From PGYR01 sp034670025 (GTDB lineage: Bacteria > Bacteroidota > Ignavibacteria > Kapaibacteriales > UBA2268), in the NCBI GenBank assembly GCA_034670025.1, contig JAXMOE010000014.1, forward strand, positions 1 through 14,846: 14,846 nucleotides of DNA, written 5' to 3'. How positions within the stretch are numbered: the stretch's first letter is position 1; the number at the start of each line of letters is the position of its first letter. The notes beneath the pieces were generated by a model, which was not told the origin of the DNA, did no database searches, and saw only the letters and a list, made by a program, of their open reading frames with translations. Positions 6,504 to 13,860 of the stretch are shown piece after piece. The position numbers were made by a program, and so were the translations under genes.

Positions 6504-7204
6504 TTGCTGCTTATCCTTTCTATTTCTGAGTAAAAATAATCCATATCAGTAAAATCATTGACTAATGAATCTGACTTATTTTCGCGAAATAAATCAAAAT
6601 TCTCATTGTCCGCTACTATCATTACGTTCATACCATTATCTTTGGCTGCTTTTATGTCAGCAAGAGTATCGCCAATGATGATAGAATTTTCAAAATCATA
6701 TAATTTTTGTTTTGCAAAGCTGTTTACCCTGTCAATTGCCAGCGGTGGCAAATCACTTCTAACTGGACTGTCGCAACCATAAGCACCACAGCTGAAATAA
6801 CAATCCAACTTATGCGAAGACAGCTTCTGCTTGGCATTCAGCTCCGAATTGCCCGTGAGTAGAGCAATCTCGTACTCATCGCCCTTCTTCAAATCTGAGA
6901 TTAGCAAGTCCACACCAGGAATCAAATCTATATAATCAGGGGTGCAGTACTCTTTGAATCTTGTTAGCTTAAGCTGCCAAAAGTCATCTAACTTTGGGGC
7001 AATCAAATCCCCATCTAAACCAACTGCCTCTGCCATAGATTGCAATATCTGCAAGTCAGTATTTCCAGAGAAGACTGGCATTTGCTCAATAGCAAGTTTT
7101 TTATCGTAAATATCAAAAAAAGTGTCAATGAATATATTCTTTGACACTCCCTTTCTCATGTTCAATATTGTACCATCTATGTCAAATAGAAGTAGTTTTT
7201 TCAT
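6500..7204 (-). CDS. HAD-superfamily phosphatase, phosphoglycolate phosphatase-like
   Basis: 234 residues. HAD motif I is DIDGT (Asp8 nucleophile, Asp10 acid/base), motif II LLTGN (Thr117), and motif IV IIGDTLADI (GDT 178-180, Asp183). A helical C1 cap occupies about residues 17-95, as in Gph/PGMB-type subfamily I enzymes. The exact substrate cannot be read from the sequence; a small phosphate ester such as phosphoglycolate, or a nucleotide, is plausible given the neighbours cmk and ssb. It starts five bases after the ssb stop and overlaps cmk by four bases. Confidence 0.88.
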   Translation of the reverse strand: MKKLLLFDIDGTILNMRKGVSKNIFIDTFFDIYDKKLAIEQMPVFSGNTDLQILQSMAEAVGLDGDLIAPKLDDFWQLKLTRFKEYCTPDYIDLIPGVDLLISDLKKGDEYEIALLTGNSELNAKQKLSSHKLDCYFSCGAYGCDSPVRSDLPPLAIDRVNSFAKQKLYDFENSIIIGDTLADIKAAKDNGMNVMIVADNENFDLFRENKSDSLVNDFTDMDYFYSEIERISSK

Positions 7205-7209
7205 ATTAG

Positions 7210-7668
7210 TTAGAACGGTACATCGTCGTCAAATTCATCACTACTATCTTTGTCTTGGAAGCTATCATAGTTTGGTTGTTGGTCGCCTGCGTGAGATGGG
7301 CCACCTTGTGAGCCACCACCACCGCCGCGACTTGGAGGAGGATCTAAAAGAATTAAATCTCTACCTAATACTTCTGTTATATACTTAGTAGTGCCATCTT
7401 TATCTTCATACGAACGAGTTTTTAATTTACCTTCTACTAAAACCTTGCTACCTTTGCTTAGGTATTTGCCAGCTCTTTCAGCCAAATAATCCCACATTAC
7501 TACTCTGTGCCAATCTGTTGTGTCTTGCCAGTTACCAGACTTATCTTTGTAACTTTCAGTAGTTGCCAAATTCAAGGTGCAAAGTTGTTTACCTTGTGGA
7601 GTAGTTCTAATTTCTGGGTCTCTACCCAAGTTTCCTAAAAGCGAAACTCTATTTAAACTTTTTGCCAT
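7210..7668 (-). CDS. ssb: Single-stranded DNA-binding protein
   Basis: 152 residues. The OB fold spans about residues 4-108, opening NRVSLLGNLGRDPE and including the TDWHRVV strand (Trp53) and the basic LKTRSYEDKDG loop. A glycine-rich linker (GGGGG at 115-119) leads to an acidic tail ending DDDVPF, the conserved tip that recruits DNA-repair and replication partners. The RBS region AGGAAAA lies just before the ATG, in the 21-base gap after the DUF1207-like gene. Bacteroidota often carry several ssb copies; whether this is the main one is not visible. Confidence 0.97.
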   Translation of the reverse strand: MAKSLNRVSLLGNLGRDPEIRTTPQGKQLCTLNLATTESYKDKSGNWQDTTDWHRVVMWDYLAERAGKYLSKGSKVLVEGKLKTRSYEDKDGTTKYITEVLGRDLILLDPPPSRGGGGGSQGGPSHAGDQQPNYDSFQDKDSSDEFDDDVPF

Positions 7669-7689
7669 TTTTCCATTTTCCTATTTTTT

Positions 7690-8553
7690 TTAGAAATAAT
7701 ACACTTGTGTTCCGATACCAATATAAGAATCTTTTTGATTAAAAAACATTCCGTGCATACTTAATCCATTATGAACATAAATTCCAACGAATATTGCTCT
7801 GTTTTTATTAAAGTTGTATTTAATTCCTGCTTGTGCATTCGAAACACCATAATAAGTATCATTAAACCCACGGAGAGAGAAGTTGTAGCCCATTTCAAAG
7901 TCCATACTTTCCGATAATCTTTCAGTATATTCTATACCTGATATTAATTCAATTGGTTGTATGTCTTTGGGAATTTTTGAGAATACATAATTCACTCCAA
8001 TATAGGGTGAAACTTTCCTGTAACTCCACCTCGAAAAGGCATTTACTCTATATATTACTTCAAGAAATTCTCTACTATATACAAACGGATCGGAAATAAA
8101 TTCATTGTCAATAGTGTAGCCATCAATCAAGTGTGATGATATATGCGCTAACCGCAATCTCAGCTGCTCAGTACCATAAAATAAATTGCCGAATATTGGT
8201 TTGTCTTCAAAAGTAAAAGCAGAGTTCACACCAAAATAATAATCAGTGGTCTCTACAGGGAATTTGAAACGTCCTTCACTTCTTAGGCGGGTGTAGGTCA
8301 TCAGATCTGCACCAAAAGTTGAGTTTTCACCCAAGTCAAACAAATCGAAAGAAGCACCAATATCCATTCTTAATCTTTCTTCGCTTGGTTGACCTATAAA
8401 ACCAATTCTTGCTTCGTAAGGGTTTGCAATAAGTGGCTCAAAAATCATACTCGACTTATAATCTTCAATACTATACTTTACAGGGGGTGGTCCATTGACT
8501 TGAGCATCTAGAATAATAGATGATGAAAGGAGTAAAACAATCAAAAATCGCAC
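7690..8553 (-). CDS. DUF1207-like envelope beta-barrel protein, GTG start
   Basis: 287 residues from the proposed start. A signal peptide (VRFLIVLLL to LDA, residues 1-17) is followed by MIFEPLIANPYEAR (36-49), close to the 'pL-ADP' opening of DUF1207 proteins, and RLRLAHISSHLIDG, close to the family's H-x-SSH-G signature (His137, SSH 139-141). The rest alternates strand-like segments and ends in VYYF, as expected for an outer-membrane barrel. The family assignment is from motif memory. An ATG at 8583 is in frame but lies inside the upstream gene and would place ten non-hydrophobic residues before the signal. GTG 8553 has AAGGTGG seven to eight bases upstream, formed by the last codons of the sugar transferase gene, and starts four bases after that gene's stop. 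Confidence 0.75.
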   Translation of the reverse strand: MRFLIVLLLSSSIILDAQVNGPPPVKYSIEDYKSSMIFEPLIANPYEARIGFIGQPSEERLRMDIGASFDLFDLGENSTFGADLMTYTRLRSEGRFKFPVETTDYYFGVNSAFTFEDKPIFGNLFYGTEQLRLRLAHISSHLIDGYTIDNEFISDPFVYSREFLEVIYRVNAFSRWSYRKVSPYIGVNYVFSKIPKDIQPIELISGIEYTERLSESMDFEMGYNFSLRGFNDTYYGVSNAQAGIKYNFNKNRAIFVGIYVHNGLSMHGMFFNQKDSYIGIGTQVYYF

Positions 8554-8557
8554 ACAA

Positions 8558-10066
8558 CTACCCACCTTTGCCACTGAAGACAACGCTGATAGTTCTCGCT
8601 AATATATATAGGTCTAAGAACATAGACCAGTTACGGATGTAATAAATATCAATCATTATTCTTTCTTCAAAGCTACTCTCGTTTCTGTCAGTAACTTGCC
8701 ACAGCCCACTAATGCCCGGCTTCACTTGAAGTATCATCTCGTCGTTGCCACCCATCTTAATTTTTTCCCATGGGATATAAGCTCTTGGGCCAATTAGTGA
8801 CATTTCGCCCTTTACCACATTCCAAAATTGTGGTAGCTCATCTAAACTAAACTTACGTAGGAATTTACCAATTCTCGTCAGACGAGGGTCGTCATTGAGT
8901 TTATGATATATCTCGTATTCTGCTTTTAATTCCGGGTTCTTCTCGAGCAATTCGTCTAATCTTTCCTCTGCATCTGTGTGCATAGTACGGAATTTGACAA
9001 TCTTGAATCTGCCATCGTGAATACCCATTCTTGTTTGCTTGAATAGTATTTTCCCTTTGGAATCCAACCATATCAGTGCTGAAACTACTCCAATAACAGG
9101 GAGTGCCATTAACGTAAGCATAGACGAAAGGGTGATATCAAACAAACGCTTCTGTATTCTTGCACTTCTTTTCATTAGTGTTTGCTTCACTTCCAATCCG
9201 AGTAAGCCACCAAACTCCTTAGTCGAAACCCAAAGAGTTGATATACCAAATAGATTCGGTATGACAATAGTATTCTCGAAGTGCTTAGAATACTTCATAA
9301 TTATCTTTCTTTGTACTTCCGATTGCACCTTAGGCATAGCAATTATTGACTGCTCTACTTTCAGTTTTTTCTGCAAATCGGGTATTACGTCCAGCCCACC
9401 AATCACTGGTATTCCTTCAATATAACCCCAAGTGTCAACATTGTCATCAACAGCGACTATTGGTCTTAGTCCAAGTTTTTTGTGTTTGCGAAGTGACATA
9501 ATCACTTCTTTACCAGCATTACCAGCACCAATAATTATAACTGGAATGCCCCACCAAGACTTATCGCAAAACATCTTTTTGATGAATGAACGACCAAGTG
9601 GTACAGTCAAGAAGGTGATAGCCCACGACATCATGAATGACAAGCGAGAGAAGTCCCAAAAATCATTGATGAAAAACGTCAGCCCGGCCATAAGTCCATA
9701 GATAATGGAACTAGTGTAGAAGATGTTTCTTATCTCATCTATCACATCAATCCCAAAGCCCGGATAGAGCCCACGGGCGTAAAACGCCATCATAAATAGT
9801 GGTACAATCACTGGCAGCACACTCAAATACATATCGTAAGGTGCCGCAGGTGTGAAAAATAAATTGCGAATAAATACCGATGCCAGTACGGAAAGCACAA
9901 TAAGGAGTGCGTCCGATGTCATCAGTAATAAAGAAGCTATTAATTTACGAGGTGCGACCGTCTTTACGGGAAAGTCCTTCGCGTCTCTGGTTTTTAATAA
10001 CTTTGATAGCTCATTGAGAGTTGGAGTCTGCATCGTATATCTATCATTAATTAAACTTACCTTCAT
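8558..10066 (-). CDS. WbaP-like undecaprenyl-phosphate sugar phosphotransferase (polyisoprenyl-phosphate hexose-1-phosphate transferase)
   Basis: 502 residues. The N-terminal part has four to five membrane segments (about 43-67, 78-97, 115-133, 140-158). A central Rossmann-like domain follows, with IIGAGNAGKEV (178-188). The C-terminal bacterial sugar-transferase domain (about 303-498) has KRLFDI, FKIVKFRTMHTDAEE, the catalytic Asp-Glu pair in SLDELPQFWN (Asp409, Glu410), GEMSLIGPRAY, KPGISGLWQV and RNESSFEERI. It moves a hexose-1-phosphate from a UDP-sugar to undecaprenyl phosphate in the inner membrane, starting capsule, exopolysaccharide or O-antigen. The sugar (Gal or Glc) cannot be read. 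No other polysaccharide genes are nearby, so it is an orphan initiator. It heads a tight gene run ending at ispH or beyond. An alternative ATG lies at codon 12. Confidence 0.92.
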   Translation of the reverse strand: MKVSLINDRYTMQTPTLNELSKLLKTRDAKDFPVKTVAPRKLIASLLLMTSDALLIVLSVLASVFIRNLFFTPAAPYDMYLSVLPVIVPLFMMAFYARGLYPGFGIDVIDEIRNIFYTSSIIYGLMAGLTFFINDFWDFSRLSFMMSWAITFLTVPLGRSFIKKMFCDKSWWGIPVIIIGAGNAGKEVIMSLRKHKKLGLRPIVAVDDNVDTWGYIEGIPVIGGLDVIPDLQKKLKVEQSIIAMPKVQSEVQRKIIMKYSKHFENTIVIPNLFGISTLWVSTKEFGGLLGLEVKQTLMKRSARIQKRLFDITLSSMLTLMALPVIGVVSALIWLDSKGKILFKQTRMGIHDGRFKIVKFRTMHTDAEERLDELLEKNPELKAEYEIYHKLNDDPRLTRIGKFLRKFSLDELPQFWNVVKGEMSLIGPRAYIPWEKIKMGGNDEMILQVKPGISGLWQVTDRNESSFEERIMIDIYYIRNWSMFLDLYILARTISVVFSGKGG

Positions 10067-10217
10067 AAGGTATAAGTATTAGCATATATCCACATATATT
10101 AGTTAGACAATTATTATGCCTAAAATATATTAATAAAGCTTTCACAATTCCAAAAGCCCACAAAATAATACATTTTTGTCATAAATTCAATAAAAATGAA
10201 AAATATAGATACTCCGT

Positions 10218-10225
10218 TAGATTTG
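10218..10225 (+). promoter_or_regulatory. Promoter-like box TAGATTTG facing right
   Basis: An exact TAnnTTTG match. No annotated gene lies downstream on this strand before the antisense lpxA gene, so it would drive either a short RNA of about 75 bases, ending at the T-run at 10301-10307, or antisense lpxA RNA. No -33 box is evident. It may be only one arm of the inverted repeat. Confidence 0.25.
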
Positions 10226-10358
10226 TATTTTTTTGAAATATTGTCACCCTTCTATTCATAAAGACACATGAACACGAAAAACGTCTCATGATTGACAACA
10301 TTTTTTTCTTAATAATAGTACGGAGTTTGAAACGAAAGGTTCGTTCGGTTGATTAAAA

Positions 10359-10366
10359 CAAATCTA
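10359..10366 (-). promoter_or_regulatory. Candidate -7 element for the WbaP-like gene run (TAGATTTG)
   Basis: On the minus strand the bases read TAGATTTG, matching TAnnTTTG. It lies just past the lpxA stop and about 290 bases before the WbaP-like ATG, so the leader would be long. It is the right arm of a 9-bp inverted repeat whose left arm is the opposite-facing copy at 10218. Confidence 0.35.
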
Positions 10367-10380
10367 TAGATAGTTTATAA

Positions 10381-11148
10381 CTACCTAAGAATACCACGTT
10401 TTGAGCTTTCAATAAATTCAATACATTCATTGATTTCATCGGAAATTTCATGGTTTTTCTTGTAGTATGCTATTCCATCGCGGTTGTTTTTTCCAGAAAA
10501 TAGAACAACATTGTAGAAATTCTGGATTTCCTTTATTTTTTCAGTGGTAAAGCCCCTTCTACTAAGACCAACTTTATTTATCCCCTCAACTTGTGCAGGT
10601 ATTCTACCCAACAAGCAATAAGGAGCAACATCTTTTGTAATCTTAGAGTCTGCACCTAGCATAGTGTGCTTACCAATAGTACAGAATTGTGTAATTTTAA
10701 CAACACCACCAATCACAACCCAATCATCTATAGCAACGTGGCCCGCCAGCTGAGTAGTGTTAGACATTATGATATTACTACCTAAGTGGCAATCGTGAGC
10801 AATGTGGCAGTAGGCCATAATCAAGTTGTTGTCGCCCAGCACGGTTTTACCAGTGGCAGTTGTGCCTCTATGTATTGTGGCACATTCTCTGATTACATTG
10901 TCATTACCAATGATTGTCTGAGTCGGCTCATTATCATACTTCAAATCTTGCGGTTCAGCAGAGATAACAGCTCCCGGGAAAAACCGACAGTTGTTACCAA
11001 TTCTGGCACCATTGTATATTACTACATTAGCGTGAATATCAACATTATCACCGATTACAACGTCGTCTTCGATTATGCTGTAAGGGCCTATTTTTGCATT
11101 TTTACCAATCTTCGCTTTGTCTGATATTATTGCTGTGCTGTGTATCAT
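10381..11148 (-). CDS. lpxA: UDP-N-acetylglucosamine acyltransferase
   Basis: 255 residues, close to the 262 of E. coli LpxA. The enzyme transfers a 3-hydroxyacyl chain from ACP to the 3-OH of UDP-GlcNAc, the first step of lipid A synthesis. The N-terminal two thirds is hexapeptide repeat (IGKNAKIGPYSIIEDD, IGDNVDI and so on) forming a left-handed beta helix. The catalytic histidine is His118 in CHIAHDCHLG, and AGHVAIDDWVVIGG follows with His137. The helical C-terminal domain ends SKRGILR, as in the family. It starts 30 bases after the lpxC-fabZ stop and is surely in the same transcript. lpxD, often adjacent in this group, is not in the window. Confidence 0.97.
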   Translation of the reverse strand: MIHSTAIISDKAKIGKNAKIGPYSIIEDDVVIGDNVDIHANVVIYNGARIGNNCRFFPGAVISAEPQDLKYDNEPTQTIIGNDNVIRECATIHRGTTATGKTVLGDNNLIMAYCHIAHDCHLGSNIIMSNTTQLAGHVAIDDWVVIGGVVKITQFCTIGKHTMLGADSKITKDVAPYCLLGRIPAQVEGINKVGLSRRGFTTEKIKEIQNFYNVVLFSGKNNRDGIAYYKKNHEISDEINECIEFIESSKRGILR

Positions 11149-11178
11149 TCTTAATTTTAGTATATTTTAATTCTTATT

Positions 11179-12576
11179 CTATCTTTTTACTAATGCCGCA
11201 GAAAAGTCTGATTCTGCCGCTAACTTACCGTCAACATAAGCTTTACCCTCGAAAGAGTAAACACCCATACGGGAGTTAATTATCTTTACTTCGAACACTA
11301 ATTGATCGCCAGGAACAACTGGTGCTCTGAACTTAGCATTCTTTATGCCAGAGAACAAACCTATTTTTTCATTCGGGTCAACATTGTCTGCCAACATCAT
11401 ACATAGTCCACCAATCTGTGCCATTGCTTCACATATTAGCACTCCTGGCATTATTGGCTTGCCAGGAAAGTGACCATTGAAAAACGGTTCATTGATAGTT
11501 ACATTTTTGTAACCCATTATTCTTCTTTCATTCGGGTCGAACTCCACCACCCTATCCACTAACAAGAACGGATAGCGGTGAGGCAAGAACTCCATAATCT
11601 GATTGACATCCAGATTGAAACCCTTGCGTTTTTTCATATTATACTTATTTGCTTCTTTCTGCTTTAAGTATATAGCTCTCAATTTCTTTGCTAATTCTAT
11701 ATTTGCAGCGTGACCAGGACGAGCTGCCATAATCTGTGCTTTCATAGGAGCACCTACTAAAGTAAGGTCTCCAATCATATCGAGTAATTTGTGACGAGCT
11801 GGCTCATTCTTATACCTGAGCTCACGGTCATCCAATATACCGCTTTCGCCACGCTTTGGTTTTTCGCTCAAATCAAATATTTCTTTTATCTTGTCCAGAT
11901 TTTCGTCTTGCAAATCCTCATCTACTATCACTATCGCACTATCTAAGCTACCACCCTTAATTAAGTTGTGGTCGTGCAATTCGAATAGCTCATGTGAGAA
12001 ACAAAATGTCCGTGCTGGGGCAAATTCTTTTCTAAATTCTTTTTCAAAATCAAAAATACCAGTGTGTTGGCTACCCAAAGCTGGATTAGCATAGTCAACA
12101 AGCACAGTTAGTCTGTAATCATGATTAGGAAGAGCAACTAAGTCAACGCCTCGTGCATCCTCAGTGTAGCGGATGTTCTCCTCTACTTCAAAGTATTCCC
12201 TTTCGGCATCTAACTCCACTATTTCAGTTTGGTCAAGCACATCTACATACGGCTTGGAGCTACCGTCGCCCACAGGTGGTTCGTTGTTTGTAAGCTCTAT
12301 TCGGCAATTGTCAATCCTCAGCCCTACCAATGCAGCCAATACGTGTTCCACAGTGTGAACCTTAATGTCATCTATACCGAGAGTAGTCCCTCTTGATAAA
12401 TCTACAACATTTTCTACCACCGCTTCTATTTCCAAATCGGGATTGGCATCCATTCTGATGAACTTATAGCCATAGTCCGCAGGTGCAGGACAGAAAGTGA
12501 TTGTGCTCTTGTTTCCAGTGTGTAGCCCTATTCCTTCGAACGAGACTTTGCTACTAATACTTGTTTGTTTTTCCAT
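11179..12576 (-). CDS. lpxC/fabZ: Bifunctional LpxC deacetylase / FabZ dehydratase fusion
   Basis: 465 residues. Residues 1-305 are LpxC, the zinc deacetylase that commits UDP-3-acyl-GlcNAc to lipid A: HTVEH with catalytic Glu77 and zinc ligand His78, then ARHKLLDMIGDL with ligands His262 and Asp266, and RPGHAAN with His289 in the position of the second catalytic His. A linker rich in Lys (about 305-320) leads to FabZ (about 322-465), which dehydrates 3-hydroxyacyl-ACP: LPHRYPFLLVDR, the catalytic GHFPGKPIMPGVL (His369) and EAMAQ (Glu383). The two enzymes compete for the same 3-hydroxyacyl-ACP pool, so the fusion fixes their ratio at 1:1. Such fusions are known in Bacteroidota and Chlorobiota. 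lpxA follows 30 bases later. Confidence 0.97.
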   Translation of the reverse strand: MEKQTSISSKVSFEGIGLHTGNKSTITFCPAPADYGYKFIRMDANPDLEIEAVVENVVDLSRGTTLGIDDIKVHTVEHVLAALVGLRIDNCRIELTNNEPPVGDGSSKPYVDVLDQTEIVELDAEREYFEVEENIRYTEDARGVDLVALPNHDYRLTVLVDYANPALGSQHTGIFDFEKEFRKEFAPARTFCFSHELFELHDHNLIKGGSLDSAIVIVDEDLQDENLDKIKEIFDLSEKPKRGESGILDDRELRYKNEPARHKLLDMIGDLTLVGAPMKAQIMAARPGHAANIELAKKLRAIYLKQKEANKYNMKKRKGFNLDVNQIMEFLPHRYPFLLVDRVVEFDPNERRIMGYKNVTINEPFFNGHFPGKPIMPGVLICEAMAQIGGLCMMLADNVDPNEKIGLFSGIKNAKFRAPVVPGDQLVFEVKIINSRMGVYSFEGKAYVDGKLAAESDFSAALVKR

Positions 12577-12598
12577 TTATTACGGTGTTATATATAAT

Positions 12599-12626
12599 AA
12601 AAAAGGATTGAATATTATTCAATCCT
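12599..12626 (-). terminator. Rho-independent terminator of the 12667-13491 lipoprotein gene
   Basis: On the minus strand AGGATTGAAT (12626-12617) and ATTCAATCCT (12613-12604) form a 10-bp perfect stem with a 3-base loop, followed directly by TTTTT and then ATT. It lies 40 bases past the stop of the lipoprotein gene and 22 bases before the lpxC-fabZ ATG, so it insulates the lipid A genes from upstream transcription. The plus strand lacks a T-run. Confidence 0.85.
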
Positions 12627-12634
12627 CAAAAATA
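12627..12634 (-). promoter_or_regulatory. Candidate lpxC-fabZ -7 element (TATTTTTG), abutting the terminator
   Basis: On the minus strand the bases read TATTTTTG, an exact TAnnTTTG match, ending one base before the terminator stem. If used, transcription of lpxC-fabZ would start inside the hairpin, leaving its 5' arm partly untranscribed, so that run would escape termination. No clear -33 box is seen and the match may be chance. Confidence 0.3.
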
Positions 12635-12666
12635 AGTAAAAATACTGAAATGGAGTAATATGGGGA

Positions 12667-13491
12667 TTAATTAGTTAGCACAAAAGAAATCTTGTGGCTC
12701 GATTCACCAACTAACAGAACTTCAGCGCCACTGTCGGTATTTATTTTGTGTGGCTCGTATATAGTTAATTTTATATCATAAGTGCCGAAGTAACCTAACT
12801 GATGTAGGAATGGCTTCAAATCAACAGAGCCAGAGTTTTCTAACTCCCAAGATATTCCGTACCCTAGTGTGTCGTTGTCAATAACAGGATCCCACATATT
12901 ATTGTAAAATATCTCAATTTCAGCTTTTGAATCAGCCGTGCCACCTGTCCAATTTAACACAAACTTATCCGCTTGAGAGATTGCATCATTTCTTTTCAAG
13001 TTAGTAATATTTGCCTCATCACTAAGTTTGACAGACAAGTCAGAAATGCTGAAATTGTCCACACTTTGGACTGTAAGCTTGTTATCATTTCCGTAGCTAT
13101 AATCCAGCTCATCGTTTTTACCTTCAAAGTAGCCCATTTTAACTTGTGCAAACTCTTTTGAGTTCATTTTGAAAATATCTACATCATAAGCTTCATAATT
13201 ATCATTGTAAAACAACGCCTTCATTGATTTAGACTCATACTTAGCATCAACAGTGTCATACAAACCATTATCATAGTATAAATGATAAGCATCATCATTT
13301 TCTTTCTTCAACTGAATTATTCCAGCCAAATCAGTGTATTTGTATTCATCAAATACATTTTCGTAGTTAGGCATCTTATAACCTGACAGCTTACCTATTT
13401 TCTGTTCTGGTGTACTTGTTGGGTTCTCACTACACCCATATCCAACAGCAATAGCCAGTAAAAGTGCAGCAATTTTGATTGTGTTTTTCAT
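12667..13491 (-). CDS. Lipoprotein of unknown function
   Basis: 274 residues. MKNTIK, a hydrophobic stretch (ALLLAIAVG) and the lipobox GYGC (Cys20) mark a lipoprotein; the first mature residues are SENPTSTPEQ, a flexible tether. The mature part is acidic, rich in Tyr, Asn and Asp, with alternating strand-like segments (VKMGYFEGKND, FVLNWTGGTADSKAEIEIFYNN) suggesting one or two beta-sandwich domains; the last 100 residues may be Ig-like. No family is recognised. AAAGGAA lies about five bases before the ATG, a good ribosome site. The gene is transcribed alone, with a strong terminator after it, and faces away from the toxin-antitoxin pair. Confidence 0.85.
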   Translation of the reverse strand: MKNTIKIAALLLAIAVGYGCSENPTSTPEQKIGKLSGYKMPNYENVFDEYKYTDLAGIIQLKKENDDAYHLYYDNGLYDTVDAKYESKSMKALFYNDNYEAYDVDIFKMNSKEFAQVKMGYFEGKNDELDYSYGNDNKLTVQSVDNFSISDLSVKLSDEANITNLKRNDAISQADKFVLNWTGGTADSKAEIEIFYNNMWDPVIDNDTLGYGISWELENSGSVDLKPFLHQLGYFGTYDIKLTIYEPHKINTDSGAEVLLVGESSHKISFVLTN

Positions 13492-13677
13492 AGTATTTCC
13501 TTTTAAATTCCCAATTTTATAATGACATACAAATTAAAACAGTCTTTTGTTTCGATTAGGAGTTTTTTTTACTCACTTAATTGGTTAATGAAAGTTACAA
13601 ATTTTTATATTTTTTTTGTATTGATTTATATAAGCTTTAAATTAAGGAAGTAATATTTAACTAATAAAATTATAACT

Positions 13678-13860
13678 ATGCTTACCAAATCACAAATAAT
13701 GGAACAATTGGAAAAAATGCCTAATTCATTTTCAGTAGATGAATTTATTGATAAACTTATCCTAATTGAAAAAATTGAAAATGGTATTATTCAATCGAAA
13801 AAAGGAATGATTATCAATGAAAATGAATTAAATGCTAAAGTCAAAGAATGGTCACAGTAA
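13678..13860 (+). CDS. Antitoxin of a RelE/ParE-type module
   Basis: 60 residues. MLTKSQIMEQLEKMP, the helical IDKLILIEKIENGI and the basic tail ending NAKVKEWSQ resemble the short antitoxins found before RelE/ParE toxins in Bacteroidota, in which a 'S-x-D-E-x-I-D-K-L' core precedes a toxin-binding C-terminal helix. The usual role is to bind and neutralise the toxin, and often to repress the shared promoter. No ribosome site is near the ATG; an AAGGAAG at 13644-13650 is too far away to help. The toxin gene overlaps by 13 bases, a typical arrangement. No exact TAnnTTTG box lies upstream. Confidence 0.75.
   Translation: MLTKSQIMEQLEKMPNSFSVDEFIDKLILIEKIENGIIQSKKGMIINENELNAKVKEWSQ

Larger units (their letters stand above)
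10067..10380. other. 314-base gene-free region between lpxA and the WbaP-like gene
   Basis: AT-rich, with no convincing gene. It holds two TAGATTTG promoter-like boxes facing each other (10218-10225 plus, 10359-10366 minus) that form a 9-bp inverted repeat TAGATTTGT/ACAAATCTA. Nested inside are ACTCCGT/ACGGAGT (10211-10217 with 10320-10326) and TTGTCA/TGACAA (10241-10246 with 10293-10298), the last followed by CATTTTTTT, which is weakly terminator-like on the plus strand. AACGAA-AGG-TTCGTT (10331-10345) is a short hairpin without a T-run. A 21-codon plus-strand ORF (10196-10261) has no visible support. It probably carries the promoter and leader of the minus-strand run that begins with the WbaP-like gene. 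Confidence 0.6.

Noticed and set aside
10196..10261. A 21-codon plus-strand ORF (MKNIDTPLDLYF and so on) in the lpxA-wbaP gap.
   Set aside because: It has no ribosome site, no recognisable similarity and overlaps the promoter-like box and inverted repeats. An ORF this short is expected by chance.
10331..10345. AACGAA-AGG-TTCGTT hairpin after lpxA, as the lpxA terminator.
   Set aside because: On the minus strand the stem is followed by TCAAACTCC rather than a T-run, so it does not fit an intrinsic terminator.
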